Shown piece after piece: positions 8,704 to 16,537 of a stretch of 64,000 nucleotides of DNA. Source of the stretch: an uncultured Pelagibacteraceae bacterium. Lineage in GTDB: Bacteria; Pseudomonadota; Alphaproteobacteria; Pelagibacterales; Pelagibacteraceae. The notes under the pieces were generated by a model, which was not told the origin of the DNA, searched no databases, and was given only the letters and a program-made list of their open reading frames with translations. The stretch spans positions 28,084 through 92,083 of the forward strand of contig CACGZQ010000003.1 of assembly GCA_902577575.1 (NCBI GenBank), read 5' to 3'. A program made the position numbers and the translations under genes. The stretch's first letter is position 1. Each line of letters begins with the position of its first letter.

Positions 8704-9434
8704 GTATTTTACAAGTTAAAAATGTGAGTAAATCTTTTGGCGGTGTTCAAGCTAACGTGGATATTTCTGTTTCGGTAGAACAGGGATCTATAGTTGGTTT
8801 AATAGGACCTAATGGCTCAGGTAAAACTACTTTATTCAATTCTATTGTCGGAACTCATCCGATCGATAAAGGATCAATTGTTTTTGATAGTACAGAAGTT
8901 TCCGAAATGCCAGTGCCAGCAGTCGCTAAACTTGGTTTGCTAAGAACCTTTCAACAAACAAGAATTTATTCAAAACTTAATTGTGTAGAGAATATGCTAA
9001 TAAGTCACAAAGCTAGTGACTCAGGATTTATTTTTGCAAAAGTACCTGTTGAACTTACTGAGAAAGCAGAAAATATTTTAAACTTTGTAGGTCTTTTTCA
9101 AAAAAGAAATTTGAGAGCAGGTGATTTATCATTTGGACAACAAAAATTACTAGAATTAGCAATGGCCTTGATGAATGAGCCTAAAATGCTTTTATTAGAC
9201 GAGCCTACAGCTGGAATCAACCCAACTTTAATTAACGGAATTATAGATAGACTAATCAAAATAAATAAAGATTATGGAATTACTTTATTAGTCATAGAAC
9301 ACAATATGAAAGTAATTATGAGTTTAGCACAAAAAATTTTCTGTTTAGCCCACGGTAAAATGCTAGCAGAGGGTTCTCCAGATCAAATTAAGAATGATAA
9401 GCGAGTTGTTGATGCTTATTTAGGAGCGCAGTAA
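8700..9434 (+). CDS. livG: ABC transporter ATP-binding protein, LivG family
   Basis: Cytoplasmic ATPase subunit, 244 residues. Walker A GPNGSGKTT is at 36-44, the ABC signature LSFGQQKLLELA near 145, and Walker B MLLLDEPTAGINP after it, with a switch His in VIEHNMKV. LSFGQ replaces the canonical LSGGQ, as is common in LivG. It overlaps livM by four bases and livF by one. Confidence 0.9.
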   Translation: MSILQVKNVSKSFGGVQANVDISVSVEQGSIVGLIGPNGSGKTTLFNSIVGTHPIDKGSIVFDSTEVSEMPVPAVAKLGLLRTFQQTRIYSKLNCVENMLISHKASDSGFIFAKVPVELTEKAENILNFVGLFQKRNLRAGDLSFGQQKLLELAMALMNEPKMLLLDEPTAGINPTLINGIIDRLIKINKDYGITLLVIEHNMKVIMSLAQKIFCLAHGKMLAEGSPDQIKNDKRVVDAYLGAQ

Positions 9435-10219
9435 TGGCAAATCAATACGATGTTTTAGGTAAAGCACCTGGTTTAGAAGATTTAAATAAATTATCACCTA
9501 ACGATGTTCATCTAACCATAAGAGGCTTAAATGCAGGTTATGGAAAAATGGAGATACTACATAATTTTGATTTAACAGTCAGTAAGGCTCAATCTTTATG
9601 TTTAATAGGTCCTAACGGAGCAGGAAAATCTACAATTCTTCACTCGATATACGGTTTCACAAATATTTTCGATGGAAAAATTGAATTAGAAGGAAATGAA
9701 ATTACAACATTAACTCCTGCTCAGAAACTTAGTAAAGTGGGCATAGCTTATATTTTACAAGATAACTCAGTATTTCCTGATATGACAGTTGAGGAAAATC
9801 TTTTAATGGGTGGATACATTAAAGATAAACAGGACGAAGCCTATGAGGAAGCTGAGAGAATTTTCCAAAAATATGAGAGATTAAGAAATAGAAGGAATCA
9901 ACCTGCAAAAGTTTTATCAGGCGGTGAGAGAAGGTTATTAGAAATCTCAAGAGCGTTGGTCATGAAGCCCTCTGTTTTATTAGTAGACGAGCCATCAATA
10001 GGCCTGGAACCAAAATATATAAATATGGTTTTTGAAATTTTAGAAGATCTTCAAAAAGCAGAGAAGAAAACAATAATACTTGTGGAACAAAATGCAAAAA
10101 AAGGTTTAGAGTTTGCAGATATAGGATACGTGTTAGTATCTGGTCAAACGGCTATCGCAGGTAAAGGGGATGATCTTTTAAAAAATCCAGATGTAGGAAG
10201 ATTATTCCTTGGTGGATGA
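9434..10219 (+). CDS. livF: ABC transporter ATP-binding protein, LivF family
   Basis: Partner ATPase of LivG, 261 residues. Walker A GPNGAGKST, signature LSGGERRLLEIS and Walker B VLLVDEPSIGLEP are all intact. It has an extra N-terminal arm of about 25 residues (MANQYDVLGKAPGLEDL and following) before the usual LivF start, which is often seen in relatives from urea/amide-type systems. It overlaps azlC by four bases, tying the importer to the AzlCD exporter in one transcript. Confidence 0.88.
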   Translation: MANQYDVLGKAPGLEDLNKLSPNDVHLTIRGLNAGYGKMEILHNFDLTVSKAQSLCLIGPNGAGKSTILHSIYGFTNIFDGKIELEGNEITTLTPAQKLSKVGIAYILQDNSVFPDMTVEENLLMGGYIKDKQDEAYEEAERIFQKYERLRNRRNQPAKVLSGGERRLLEISRALVMKPSVLLVDEPSIGLEPKYINMVFEILEDLQKAEKKTIILVEQNAKKGLEFADIGYVLVSGQTAIAGKGDDLLKNPDVGRLFLGG

Positions 10220-10920
10220 TTAACTCACAAGCTTTCTTCACAGGTTTAAAATCTTTAAAAGGTGCAAGAAGTCCAGCGTTACCTTTGGCGGCATGTTTTG
10301 TTGCTTTAGGAGCTTTACTTAAAGATGCCGGATTTAACATTCAACAAAGTGCAGCCTCAAGTTTTTTTACATACGCATTGCCCGGACAATTAGTAATGGC
10401 GGAGTCATTATTATTAGGCGCATCTATTGTAAATATTTTTTTAGCAGTTTGGTTAGTTAATTTTAGACTTTATCCAATGACAGTTTCTTTATTCCCTTTA
10501 CTTGAGCATAAATCACAACCTAAGTGGAAATATTATTTGTCTTGTCACTTTCTTGCAGTTTCGTCATGGTTAATTGCTAAAGACACTTACAAAAAGATAA
10601 ATGCCAAATATCGGATAGATTTTTGGATAGGTATTGGTACTGGAACTTGGTTAACAGCTGTTTTTATGACAGTTATTGGGTATTTAGCAGCAGATCTTTT
10701 AAATAAAGAAATGTTAATTGGGTTAGCAATTGTAAATCCAATCTATTTTTTTTGTATGATGATAGGCGCTATGAAAAACTTAGCTGTATCTATTGCAGTT
10801 GTTTTAGGCACAACTTTAGGACCAGTTATTTATTTATTTTCTACTGAGTGGTCGTTATTATTTGCCGGATTGATCGCTGGATCTATAGCTTTTTTGTTTG
10901 GAGAAAAAAATGGGAAGTAG
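10216..10920 (+). CDS. azlC: AzlC-family branched-chain amino acid exporter, large subunit
   Basis: Membrane protein of 234 residues, the large half of the AzlCD/YgaZH exporter of branched-chain amino acids. The N-terminal segment GARSPALPLAACFVALGALLKDAGF and FFTYALPGQLVMAESLL match the family, and several further spans follow. It overlaps livF upstream by four bases and azlD downstream by 23 bases. Its place inside an importer operon is uncommon: the same transcript would encode uptake and release of related solutes. Confidence 0.82.
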   Translation: MINSQAFFTGLKSLKGARSPALPLAACFVALGALLKDAGFNIQQSAASSFFTYALPGQLVMAESLLLGASIVNIFLAVWLVNFRLYPMTVSLFPLLEHKSQPKWKYYLSCHFLAVSSWLIAKDTYKKINAKYRIDFWIGIGTGTWLTAVFMTVIGYLAADLLNKEMLIGLAIVNPIYFFCMMIGAMKNLAVSIAVVLGTTLGPVIYLFSTEWSLLFAGLIAGSIAFLFGEKNGK

Positions 10921-11236
10921 TGGAATTATTATATTAGCTATTATAGCAACATCAACAGCTACATACATTTCTAGATTTATGGGAGCATTAACTTCAGAAA
11001 AAGTAAGCGTAAATTCAAAAATATTTAAATGGTTTAACTGTGTCGCCTATTCAACTTTAGCAGCTTTACTTGGGAGAATGATAATATTTCCTGCAGGAGT
11101 TTTAGCAGACTCAGAACTTATAATGAGACTAATAGTATTCTTTACTTGCATTGCGATATTTATAATATCTAAAAAAAACTTAGTAATACCCACGGTTACC
11201 TCTGCAATTTTACTAAGCTTTTTGACTAACATTTGA
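10898..11236 (+). CDS. azlD: AzlD-family branched-chain amino acid exporter, small subunit
   Basis: 112-residue hydrophobic protein with three to four spans, the small partner of AzlC. The pattern ATYISRFMGAL near the start and WFNCVAYSTLAALLGRMIIFPAG matches AzlD. The 23-nt overlap with azlC is long, but both frames encode good family sequence, so both are real. The initiator could also be a later codon; the next in-frame ATG, at 10910, would shorten the overlap. Confidence 0.78.
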   Translation: MEKKMGSSGIIILAIIATSTATYISRFMGALTSEKVSVNSKIFKWFNCVAYSTLAALLGRMIIFPAGVLADSELIMRLIVFFTCIAIFIISKKNLVIPTVTSAILLSFLTNI

Positions 11237-11255
11237 TTTATGGTAAAATTACAAA

Positions 11256-11312
11256 ATGGAACCAATACTAGCAATTTTAATTGTTTTGTGGATCATGGGT
11301 AATATTGAGTAA
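11256..11312 (+). CDS. Possible 18-residue hydrophobic micropeptide
   Basis: A tiny frame between azlD and the glutarate hydroxylase gene: ATG at 11256, TAA at 11310-11312, directly followed by the ATG of the next gene. It would encode MEPILAILIVLWIMGNIE, a short Glu-capped hydrophobic helix. No clear ribosome binding site precedes it. It might be a small membrane peptide, a leader coupling translation into the next gene, or chance in AT-rich DNA. Confidence 0.25.
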   Translation: MEPILAILIVLWIMGNIE

Positions 11313-12209
11313 ATGAGCTTTGCACTTTCAGATCATAATAATTCGAAGAGAGTACGAGTAATTAACTTAAACGAAAGTGATCTCGACAGGTTAATTTTTC
11401 CTTTTAAAAAACATTCAATTTTATCATTAGAATACAAACCATTTTCAAGATTTAGCCTTGCGAAAAGCTTGGATGAAGTATTTCAAAATAAGTTAAGTAA
11501 AACTTTAAATGATATTCTTAATGACCGTAATACAGGAACTGCGATTGTTAAACCCGATATAAGTAATAAAAAATTTGATAAAGATTTTTTAGTCAAGCTC
11601 TCAACAGGTCTTGCTTATTTAGTTGGTAATCCAAACTTTGACTCCATGACAGGGAAATACTATGCAAGATTTTATGTAAAGCACCAGGACAGTAGTGATT
11701 CTTATCTTAGAAAAGCCTATACAAATTTAGATCTTCATACCGATGGAACTTACGTGAAAGAGAAAACTGATTGGATTATAATGACAAAAATGGAGGAACA
11801 GAATGTAGGTGGAGGAGAAAGTGTAATTTTACATTTAGACGATTGGGAACATTTGGAAGATTTAAGTAATGATCCTGTGGGTCAAGAAAATTTTGTTTGG
11901 GGATCACCGAAAAGTAAGAATGTTGATTATAAAGTTGAACATCCAGTATTTTCAAAAGATAAAAATGGAAAACCAATTATTTCTTATATTGATCAATTTC
12001 CTGAGCCAAAAAATATGAAACAGGGTTTGTTTTTACAAAAACTATCAGACGCTTTAGAACAAAGTAAAAATAAAATAAGCTTTCCTTTACCTGTTGGATC
12101 GACAATTTTCTCTAATAACTATTTTTGGTTGCATGGAAGAAAAGCTTTTAAAGAGCATTCTGGGCTATCTAGAGAATTACTTAGAATTAGAGGAACTTTT
12201 TTTCACTAA
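11313..12209 (+). CDS. glaH: Glutarate 2-hydroxylase (CsiD/GlaH family, Fe(II)/2-oxoglutarate dioxygenase)
   Basis: Hydroxylates glutarate to L-2-hydroxyglutarate using 2-oxoglutarate and O2, a step of lysine/glutarate catabolism in E. coli. The 298-residue protein matches CsiD/GlaH along its length. The iron-binding HxD is in LHTDGTY (H142, D144), the distal His in FWLHGRK (H274), and the 2-oxoglutarate-binding Arg in RELLRIRG near 288-293. No lhgO, gabT or gabD is adjacent, but a complete tripartite carboxylate transporter follows 66 bases later, which may bring in a C5 dicarboxylate or related acid. Family is confident; exact substrate in this organism is inferred. Confidence 0.85.
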   Translation: MSFALSDHNNSKRVRVINLNESDLDRLIFPFKKHSILSLEYKPFSRFSLAKSLDEVFQNKLSKTLNDILNDRNTGTAIVKPDISNKKFDKDFLVKLSTGLAYLVGNPNFDSMTGKYYARFYVKHQDSSDSYLRKAYTNLDLHTDGTYVKEKTDWIIMTKMEEQNVGGGESVILHLDDWEHLEDLSNDPVGQENFVWGSPKSKNVDYKVEHPVFSKDKNGKPIISYIDQFPEPKNMKQGLFLQKLSDALEQSKNKISFPLPVGSTIFSNNYFWLHGRKAFKEHSGLSRELLRIRGTFFH

Positions 12210-12216
12210 TACCTAG

Positions 12217-12245
12217 TTGACTCTAGATTAGATATTTATTTTAAT
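12217..12245 (+). promoter_or_regulatory. Promoter of the tripartite carboxylate transporter operon
   Basis: TTGACT (12217-12222), a 17-base spacer, and TTTAAT (12240-12245) form a good sigma-70 promoter 31 bases before the TctC start. A purine-rich AGGGGGAA ribosome binding site precedes the ATG at 12276. The promoter separates this operon from the upstream hydroxylase gene. Confidence 0.65.
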
Positions 12246-12275
12246 AAGTACAATTAATAAACACAGGGGGAAATA

Positions 12276-13268
12276 ATGTTAAATAAGTTCAAAAAACTTA
12301 TCAGCCTAGTTTTCGCAACTGTTCTTTTAACTGCAATTTCAAACACATCTTTCGCTGCTGACAAATTACACTTTGTAATTGGTGGCGGTGCTGGTGGTGG
12401 TTGGGATGGAACTGCTAGGGGAACTGGTGAAGCTTTAACTAAAGCTGGTTTTTTAAATAGTGCATCATTTGAAAATATGTCAGGTGGTGGTGGAGGAAAA
12501 GCTTTATCATATATGATAAATACTAAACCTTCAGATACGATTTTAGTTCAATCTACTCCATTAGTTCTTAGATCAATAACTAGACACTCTGGTTATGTAG
12601 ATAAAAAGAACGCAGCTAAGGTTACATCTTATAAAGATGTTGTGCCAATAGCTGGTGTGATAGGTGATTACGGTGCAATTGTTGCAGCTAAAAACTCACC
12701 TTACAATTCATGGAAAGATGTAGTCGCTGCTTATAAAGCAAATCCTAAATCAGTAAAAATGGCTGGTGGATCTGTTAGAGGAAGCATGGACCATTTAATT
12801 GGTGCCTTAGCTTTTAAGGAAGCCGGTGCTAATCCAAATGATGTTGTCTACATTCCTTATGATGCAGGTGGTAAAGCTCTAGCAGGACTTTTATCAGGTG
12901 AAACTCAAATTCTTTCAACAGGTTTGGGAGAAGTTATGGGTGCAAGAGACCAAGTAAAAATTCTTGGTATTACAGCTCCAAAAAGAGTGGCTGATGCTCC
13001 AGATGTTCCAACCTTAAAAGAACAAGGAACTAATGCAATTTTTGTAAATTGGAGAGGTTTCTTTGGCCCTCCAGGTATGAGTGATGGTGAAAGAAAGAAA
13101 ATTGCTAAAATGTTAGGTGATGTTCAAAAAACACCTGAATGGGAAGCAGTCAGAAAGAGAAATGCTTGGGTAAATATTTATAACCCAGATAAAAAATTCG
13201 TTAAATTTTTAGAAAAACAAACAGTTGAAATGACTGGTTTGTTAAAAAATTTAGGCGTAATTAAATAA
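12276..13268 (+). CDS. tctC: Tripartite tricarboxylate transporter substrate-binding protein, TctC family
   Basis: Periplasmic receptor of a TTT-type secondary importer, 330 residues. A signal peptide (residues 1 to about 27, ending SFA-A) precedes a Bug/TctC fold: VIGGGAGGGWDGTARGTG (the glycine-rich ligand loop), AAKNSPYNSWKDVVAAYKANP, and the C-terminal RGFFGPPGMS. TctC proteins bind carboxylates such as citrate, tartrate, glutarate or aromatic acids; the ligand is not visible in the sequence. It begins a three-gene operon with tctB and tctA and has its own promoter and strong ribosome binding site. Confidence 0.87.
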   Translation: MLNKFKKLISLVFATVLLTAISNTSFAADKLHFVIGGGAGGGWDGTARGTGEALTKAGFLNSASFENMSGGGGGKALSYMINTKPSDTILVQSTPLVLRSITRHSGYVDKKNAAKVTSYKDVVPIAGVIGDYGAIVAAKNSPYNSWKDVVAAYKANPKSVKMAGGSVRGSMDHLIGALAFKEAGANPNDVVYIPYDAGGKALAGLLSGETQILSTGLGEVMGARDQVKILGITAPKRVADAPDVPTLKEQGTNAIFVNWRGFFGPPGMSDGERKKIAKMLGDVQKTPEWEAVRKRNAWVNIYNPDKKFVKFLEKQTVEMTGLLKNLGVIK

Positions 13269-13286
13269 ATTATTAAAGGAAGAGCG

Positions 13287-13757
13287 GTGAAAATTAGTCC
13301 TTCAAAGATTATTTCACTGCTCTTTTTTATATTCTCAGGTTTTTATCTCTATACAGCTCATCAAATCCAAGTTTTTACATTTGACGAAAACGCAGCTTTC
13401 AATGCAAAAACGTTTCCAATTTATTTAGGTTACGCGGGTTTATTATTTTCGGCTCTTTATATTATTTTACCAGAGACAAAGCCCTCAAATGTAAATTTAA
13501 AAGTTTTGGATTACAAGAAAACAATCACATTAGTAATTCTTATGATTTTATACGGACTAACTATTTTAAGAGTAGGATATTTCCTCTCGACCTCAATTTT
13601 TTTAGTTTTATCTTACATTGTTCTTGGAGAAAAAAAATGGACTTGGATATTTATTTTATCTTTTCCTTTTGTGGCGATATTTATGTATCTTCTACATGGA
13701 TTATTAAATATTTATCTTCGTGATCCGTTTTTACAATATATAGGAATAATGGGATGA
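13287..13757 (+). CDS. tctB: Tripartite tricarboxylate transporter small membrane subunit, TctB family
   Basis: 156-residue membrane protein with four predicted spans, the small subunit that completes TctA. Start is GTG at 13287, preceded by AAAGGAAGAG. The sequence is poorly conserved, as usual for TctB, so the call rests on length, topology and position between tctC and tctA. It overlaps tctA by four bases. Confidence 0.8.
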   Translation: MKISPSKIISLLFFIFSGFYLYTAHQIQVFTFDENAAFNAKTFPIYLGYAGLLFSALYIILPETKPSNVNLKVLDYKKTITLVILMILYGLTILRVGYFLSTSIFLVLSYIVLGEKKWTWIFILSFPFVAIFMYLLHGLLNIYLRDPFLQYIGIMG

Positions 13758-15253
13758 TAGAAGGCATACTCATTGGACTTGAAACAGCTTTATCACTAAA
13801 AAATTTAATGATGGTTATGATTGGTTGTTTTGCAGGAACCATTATTGGAATGCTACCTGGTTTAGGTCCGATGACAGCAATTGCATTGATGATACCAATT
13901 ACTTACGGTTTCGAACCATCAACTGGATTAATTTTAATGGCTGGAGTTTATTATGGAGCAGTTTTTGGGGGCTCTACATCCTCAATTTTAATAAATGCAC
14001 CTGGAATACCTGGGACTGTTGCTACATCTTTCGATGGATATCCGATGGCTCAACAAGGCAAGGCAGGTAAAGCGCTAGCAATAGCTGCCTATAGTTCTTT
14101 TGCCGGGGGAACAATTGCAGCGATTTTCTTATTAATAGCCGCTCCAAGTCTATCAAAAGTAAGTTTAGCTTTTAGGTCTCCTGATTATTTTGGTTTAATG
14201 ATTTTAGGTTTGACTGCTGTGTCGGCTTTTTCGGCTAAGGGCCATTTTTTAAAAGCAATGATGATGGTAGTTTTAGGGCTAATGCTGGCAAGTGTTGGTC
14301 AAGATACACTTTCAGATATACCTAGATTTACTTTTCAAAATATGAACTTATCTGATGGAATTAGCTTTGTTTTAGTCGTTATGGCGACTTTTGCTATGAG
14401 TGAAGCACTAACAATTATATTTAAAGCAAACGATCCAACAAGAGTAGCTAAACAAATTTCTCTATCGCAATTAGGTTCAATAAAATTAGATAAAATAGAA
14501 ACAAAAAAAATGATTACAACAATCCCAAGATCTTCGGTTTTAGGATTTATTATAGGCGTGTTACCAGGCGCCGGTTCTACAATAGCCTCCTTTTTAGCTT
14601 ACGGTATGGAAAGAAACTTTGTGAGTGATGAGGAAAAACAAAAATTTGGAAAAGGAAGTGTTAATGGATTAGCAGCACCTGAAACAGCTAACAATGCTGC
14701 ATGTTCTGGATCTTTTGTTCCCTTACTTACTTTAGGTATACCTGGTAGCGGCACAACTGCGGTAATGTTAGGAGCATTATTAGGTTTTGGAATTCAACCT
14801 GGACCTAGATTGTATCAAACTAATCCTGAAATTTTTTGGTCAGTTATTATGTCAATGTATATAGGTATGGTTATTCTTTTAATTTTAAATCTTCCTTTAA
14901 TCCCTTACATAGCTCGGGTTTTAGCTACTCCACGAACTTTTTTAATTCCATTAATACTTTTCTTTTCCGTGACAGGGATTTATTTAATGTCATTTAATAA
15001 TTTTGATATTTACTTAATGATAGGTATTGCAGTTTTTGCAACAATTTTGAGGCTTTACGATTTTCCAATGCCTCCTTTAATACTAGCATTTGTTTTGGGC
15101 GGACTAATGGAAGAGAATTTACGGAGATCATTATTAATTAGTGATGGATCATGGTCATTTTTGTGGGATAGGCCGCTAACAATGATAATAATGTTCATTA
15201 TTTTCACTATTGTAGGATGGCAAATTTATAAGAGTTTTTCTCAAAAAAACTAA
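13754..15253 (+). CDS. tctA: Tripartite tricarboxylate transporter large membrane subunit, TctA family
   Basis: The solute channel of the TTT system, 499 residues and about twelve spans. Family hallmarks are visible: GTIIGMLPGLGPMTAIALMIP, the YYGAVFGGSTSSILINAPG segment near 76-95, and the mirrored IIGVLPGAGSTIASFLAYG and GIPGSGTTAVMLGALL of the second half, showing the internal repeat. Transport is driven by an ion gradient, with substrate handed over by TctC. The gene is complete, and a weak hairpin plus T-rich stretch follows. Confidence 0.92.
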   Translation: MIEGILIGLETALSLKNLMMVMIGCFAGTIIGMLPGLGPMTAIALMIPITYGFEPSTGLILMAGVYYGAVFGGSTSSILINAPGIPGTVATSFDGYPMAQQGKAGKALAIAAYSSFAGGTIAAIFLLIAAPSLSKVSLAFRSPDYFGLMILGLTAVSAFSAKGHFLKAMMMVVLGLMLASVGQDTLSDIPRFTFQNMNLSDGISFVLVVMATFAMSEALTIIFKANDPTRVAKQISLSQLGSIKLDKIETKKMITTIPRSSVLGFIIGVLPGAGSTIASFLAYGMERNFVSDEEKQKFGKGSVNGLAAPETANNAACSGSFVPLLTLGIPGSGTTAVMLGALLGFGIQPGPRLYQTNPEIFWSVIMSMYIGMVILLILNLPLIPYIARVLATPRTFLIPLILFFSVTGIYLMSFNNFDIYLMIGIAVFATILRLYDFPMPPLILAFVLGGLMEENLRRSLLISDGSWSFLWDRPLTMIIMFIIFTIVGWQIYKSFSQKN

Positions 15254-15310
15254 AGGGTGTTGTTAAAATGCAACAATAAAAACCCCTATTTTATTGTTTT
15301 ATTGTTAATT
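15254..15310 (+). terminator. Weak terminator-like stem after tctA
   Basis: TGTTG and CAACA (about 15259-15275) can pair, flanked by GGG and CCC that extend the pairing loosely, followed by a T-rich stretch with TTTTATTG repeated twice (about 15290-15307). It could end the tctCBA transcript, but the stem is imperfect. Confidence 0.3.
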
Positions 15311-15326
15311 CTATTACAAATGGAAA

Positions 15327-15354
15327 TTGACGACAGATAGTTAATTAGTTAAAT
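15327..15354 (+). promoter_or_regulatory. Probable promoter of the beta-barrel protein gene
   Basis: TTGACG (15327-15332) and TTAAAT (15349-15354) lie 16 bases apart, 35 bases before the start codon at 15390. A short TTAATA repeat follows in the leader. Confidence 0.45.
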
Positions 15355-15389
15355 AGACTCATTAATATTAATATTAAACTAGGACAACT

Positions 15390-16043
15390 ATGAAAAAGAT
15401 AATCGCGATATTTTTGTCTTTAACATTTTTATCAATCCAAGCAGTAAAGGCTGAAGGCTTTGGTATGGGAATTTCTGGAGCAGTACACATGTTTGATGTA
15501 TCTGGTACGGAAACAACTAGACAAAGCAGTGAGAAAAATTCAGGTAGTCACGACGATCAAGCTATTGTTCCGGAAATTTTTGTTGAAACATTTATGGATG
15601 GAGGTTTAACATTAGGTCTTGCTTACATACCAACAAGAGAAATGGGAAGTAAATCTAGAACTGATTCTAATAGTGCAGGTGATAGTGGTACTTACAAAGC
15701 TGAAGCTGAATTAGACAACGTAATTCAAATCTACGCAGACATCCCTGTTGGGAGTTTTGGTGGACGTGATGTTTATGGTAAAGTTGGAATTCAACATGCA
15801 ACAATTTCGACTTTAGAGTCTTTAAACTCTGGTTCAACTTATCCTGATGAAGACGTGCTTGGCTTAACTTTAGGTTTAGGTACAAAAGGTGATTTACCTG
15901 CAGCTAACGCGTACTACAAAGCTGAGTTGACTTACACTAATTTTGAGGATTACGAAGCAGAATCAAGCTCAACACTTCCGAATAAAGTTGAAGCTGAGCT
16001 AGAGGACATTGCTGCTAGATTTTCAATTGGATATAAATTTTAA
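15390..16043 (+). CDS. Predicted outer-membrane beta-barrel protein
   Basis: 217 residues with a clear signal peptide (1 to about 21, ending VKA-E). The mature part alternates polar and hydrophobic residues in short strands (LTLGLAYIP, VYGKVGIQHA, LGLTLGLGTK, ARFSIGYKF), and the last residue is Phe, the usual outer-membrane insertion signal. Acidic, Ser-rich loops separate the strands. Eight strands would fit the length. No specific family is recognised. The gene stands alone, with its own promoter and a strong terminator shared with the convergent doxX, so it is probably well expressed. Confidence 0.7.
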   Translation: MKKIIAIFLSLTFLSIQAVKAEGFGMGISGAVHMFDVSGTETTRQSSEKNSGSHDDQAIVPEIFVETFMDGGLTLGLAYIPTREMGSKSRTDSNSAGDSGTYKAEAELDNVIQIYADIPVGSFGGRDVYGKVGIQHATISTLESLNSGSTYPDEDVLGLTLGLGTKGDLPAANAYYKAELTYTNFEDYEAESSSTLPNKVEAELEDIAARFSIGYKF

Positions 16044-16067
16044 ATAGAAAATATTTTATAAAATATT

Positions 16068-16102
16068 AAAAAAACCCGCAGGGAACTGCGGGTTTTTTTT
16101 TT
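16068..16102. terminator. Bidirectional rho-independent terminator
   Basis: Perfect stem AACCCGCAG / CTGCGGGTT with a GGAA loop, flanked by seven A and ten T residues, so it can stop transcripts from both the beta-barrel gene (+) and the converging doxX gene (-). Confidence 0.92.
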
Positions 16103-16487
16103 ACAACCTTACATATTTTTTTTCTCTATCTACTGACCAGTCTCTTGTTCCATTAGCTACTATGAATAAAAATCCGCCAGCTAATCCAATATTTTTTAAA
16201 AAGGAAACAAGTTGCATCTGATTTGAAAAATCTAAATGAAATATAAAAGCTGTTGCTAAACAAAAAATTGCAAGTAGACCAGCTGAAACTCTAGCTCTAT
16301 ATCCAACTATAACAAATATAGGTAAAATTATTTCCAATATAATTGCAGGATAAATTAAAAAACCTGGAACTCCAAATCCTTCCATCCAATTCATAGATCC
16401 ATCTATACTAAAAATTTTATTAAAGGCAGATACAAGAAAAAGGCTAGAAATTAAAACTCTACCAATTAAATCCAATACATTGCTCAT
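16101..16487 (-). CDS. DoxX-family membrane protein
   Basis: 128 residues with four hydrophobic spans. The start LIGRVLISSLFLVSAFNKIFSIDGSMNWM and the GVPGFLIYPAIILEIILPIFVIVGYR segment are typical of the DoxX/SURF4-like family. The function of most members is uncertain; some belong to quinone/thiosulfate-linked or redox membrane complexes. Its stop codon overlaps the T-run of the bidirectional terminator. The gap of 50 bases to the upstream AbrB-type gene suggests a separate or loosely joined unit. Confidence 0.75.
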   Translation of the reverse strand: MSNVLDLIGRVLISSLFLVSAFNKIFSIDGSMNWMEGFGVPGFLIYPAIILEIILPIFVIVGYRARVSAGLLAIFCLATAFIFHLDFSNQMQLVSFLKNIGLAGGFLFIVANGTRDWSVDREKKYVRL

Positions 16488-16537
16488 ACCTAAATTTAAG
16501 ATGAACTTAGTTTAAAGTCAAAATATGATTGTTTAAA

